Source of the DNA: Bacteroidales bacterium
Lineage (GTDB): Bacteria > Bacteroidota > Bacteroidia > Bacteroidales > B18-G4
Length of the DNA stretch: 5,495 nt
NCBI GenBank assembly: GCA_023145125.1
Contig: JAGLEK010000040.1
Span: 1-5,495 of the forward strand
Direction: 5' to 3'
Part shown: in pieces, positions 5,224 to 5,495 of the stretch
Layout: each line of letters begins with the position of its first letter
Numbering within the stretch: the first letter of the stretch is position 1
The notes under the pieces: generated by a model
What the model was told of the DNA's origin: nothing
Database searches by the model: none
The model's input: the letters and a program-made list of their open reading frames with translations, nothing else
Program-made: the position numbers and the translations under genes

Positions 5224-5231
5224 CAAAAATA
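5224..5231 (-). promoter_or_regulatory. Probable -7 promoter element of glyS
   Basis: On the minus strand TATTTTTG matches TAnnTTTG exactly and ends 4 nt before the glyS ATG. The surrounding GTTATnTTTGCAGCATGG is shared, apart from one base, with the XRE gene start. No TTG is found 19-21 bp upstream, so the -33 half is weak or absent. Confidence 0.55.
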
Positions 5232-5270
5232 ACAATTAAAGTGTTGGTTGTTCCGCCAGCACTAAAGTTT

Positions 5271-5303
5271 CAGCGGACACAGCGGATGTTGGGTGTTGAG
5301 TTG
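5271..5303. repeat. Short degenerate repeats in the spacer upstream of glyS
   Basis: Two copies of CAGCGGA (5271-5277, 5280-5286) are followed by GTTGGGT-GTTGAGT-TG (5288-5303), slightly over two units of a 7-bp period. The tract is short and imperfect but recalls the heptamer arrays upstream of prs and pth. Otherwise this 165-bp spacer (5220-5384) is AT-rich without recognisable RNA genes or terminators. Confidence 0.4.
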
Positions 5304-5384
5304 ATTAAAATTAAATTACTCATTTAAATTATGTAGCCATAAAACTCAGGAATTCTATACATTTATAACTTAAAACTATTTCAT

Positions 5385-5495
5385 ATGAGAATACGAATTA
5401 CTTTTCTCTTATTGCTGGCCCTGGCTCTGCAATATTCATGTTCTACATTCGATGATCCTTATGAATTTATCGCCGGCGACCTTGGCATCAACATG
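5385..5495 (+). CDS. N-terminus of an exported, possibly lipid-anchored protein (3' end outside window)
   Basis: The 37 visible codons start at ATG 5385 and stay open to the window edge. The N-terminus (MRIRITFLLLLALALQ) has two arginines followed by a hydrophobic core, a clear signal-peptide pattern, and Cys19 follows in LQYSC. This could be a lipoprotein cleavage site, but Gln and Tyr at -3 and -2 differ from the usual L-[AS]-[GAS]-C. After the Cys comes STFDDP; acidic residues shortly after the lipidated Cys recall the surface-export signal of Bacteroidota lipoproteins, which is a hypothesis here. The mature function cannot be judged. A TACATTTA at 5358-5365 is one base off the -7 consensus, but no matching -33 element is seen. 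Confidence 0.7.
   Translation, partial: MRIRITFLLLLALALQYSCSTFDDPYEFIAGDLGINM

Noticed and set aside
5311..5327. TTAAAT-N5-ATTTAA inverted repeat upstream of the last gene
   Set aside because: Short AT-only arms in an AT-rich spacer are expected by chance; there is no promoter or partner site to support it.

Overview
The window looks like chromosomal DNA from a member of the Bacteroidota, probably a Bacteroidales-like lineage. Three lines of evidence point there. Promoter-like sites fit the Bacteroidota pattern (TTG/TTTG near -33, about 20 bp, TAnnTTTG near -7) rather than the usual sigma-70 pattern. None of the start codons has a convincing Shine-Dalgarno sequence. The glycyl-tRNA synthetase is the single-chain type with a Bacteroidota-like motif 2. 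Species cannot be named from the sequence.

Layout, left to right. (1) At 1-297 is the 3' end of an unidentified, beta-rich secreted-type protein, followed by a doubtful 36-codon hydrophobic ORF. (2) At 390-1072 on the minus strand is a two-gene unit: a small XRE-type DNA-binding protein and, 14 bp downstream, a four-helix membrane protein. A Bacteroidota promoter with two inverted repeats precedes the XRE gene. (3) The spacer at 1073-1302 holds divergent promoters separated by a tandem array of 7-bp units. (4) On the plus strand follow prs (PRPP synthetase), rplY (ribosomal protein L25, Ctc type), a strong intrinsic terminator, a second 7-bp repeat tract that folds into a long hairpin, and pth (peptidyl-tRNA hydrolase). 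(5) glyS faces pth, with only 3 bp between the two stop codons. (6) At the right edge a new plus-strand gene begins with a signal-peptide-like N-terminus.

The housekeeping genes belong together. Prs makes the precursor for nucleotides, histidine and tryptophan; L25 is part of the ribosome; Pth recycles peptidyl-tRNA; GlyRS charges tRNA-Gly. The order prs-ctc-pth is also known from Firmicutes such as Bacillus subtilis, so an old gene order is kept, but here a terminator and a new promoter split it between rplY and pth. The XRE/membrane pair is the accessory part and looks like a self-regulated module.

I see no clearly new biological system. The most interesting signals lie outside the proteins: heptamer repeat tracts next to housekeeping promoters, a 24-bp-arm hairpin carrying the pth -33 element, three genes whose -7 box ends exactly 4 nt before ATG (suggesting leaderless mRNAs), and paired palindromes that may be the XRE operator.
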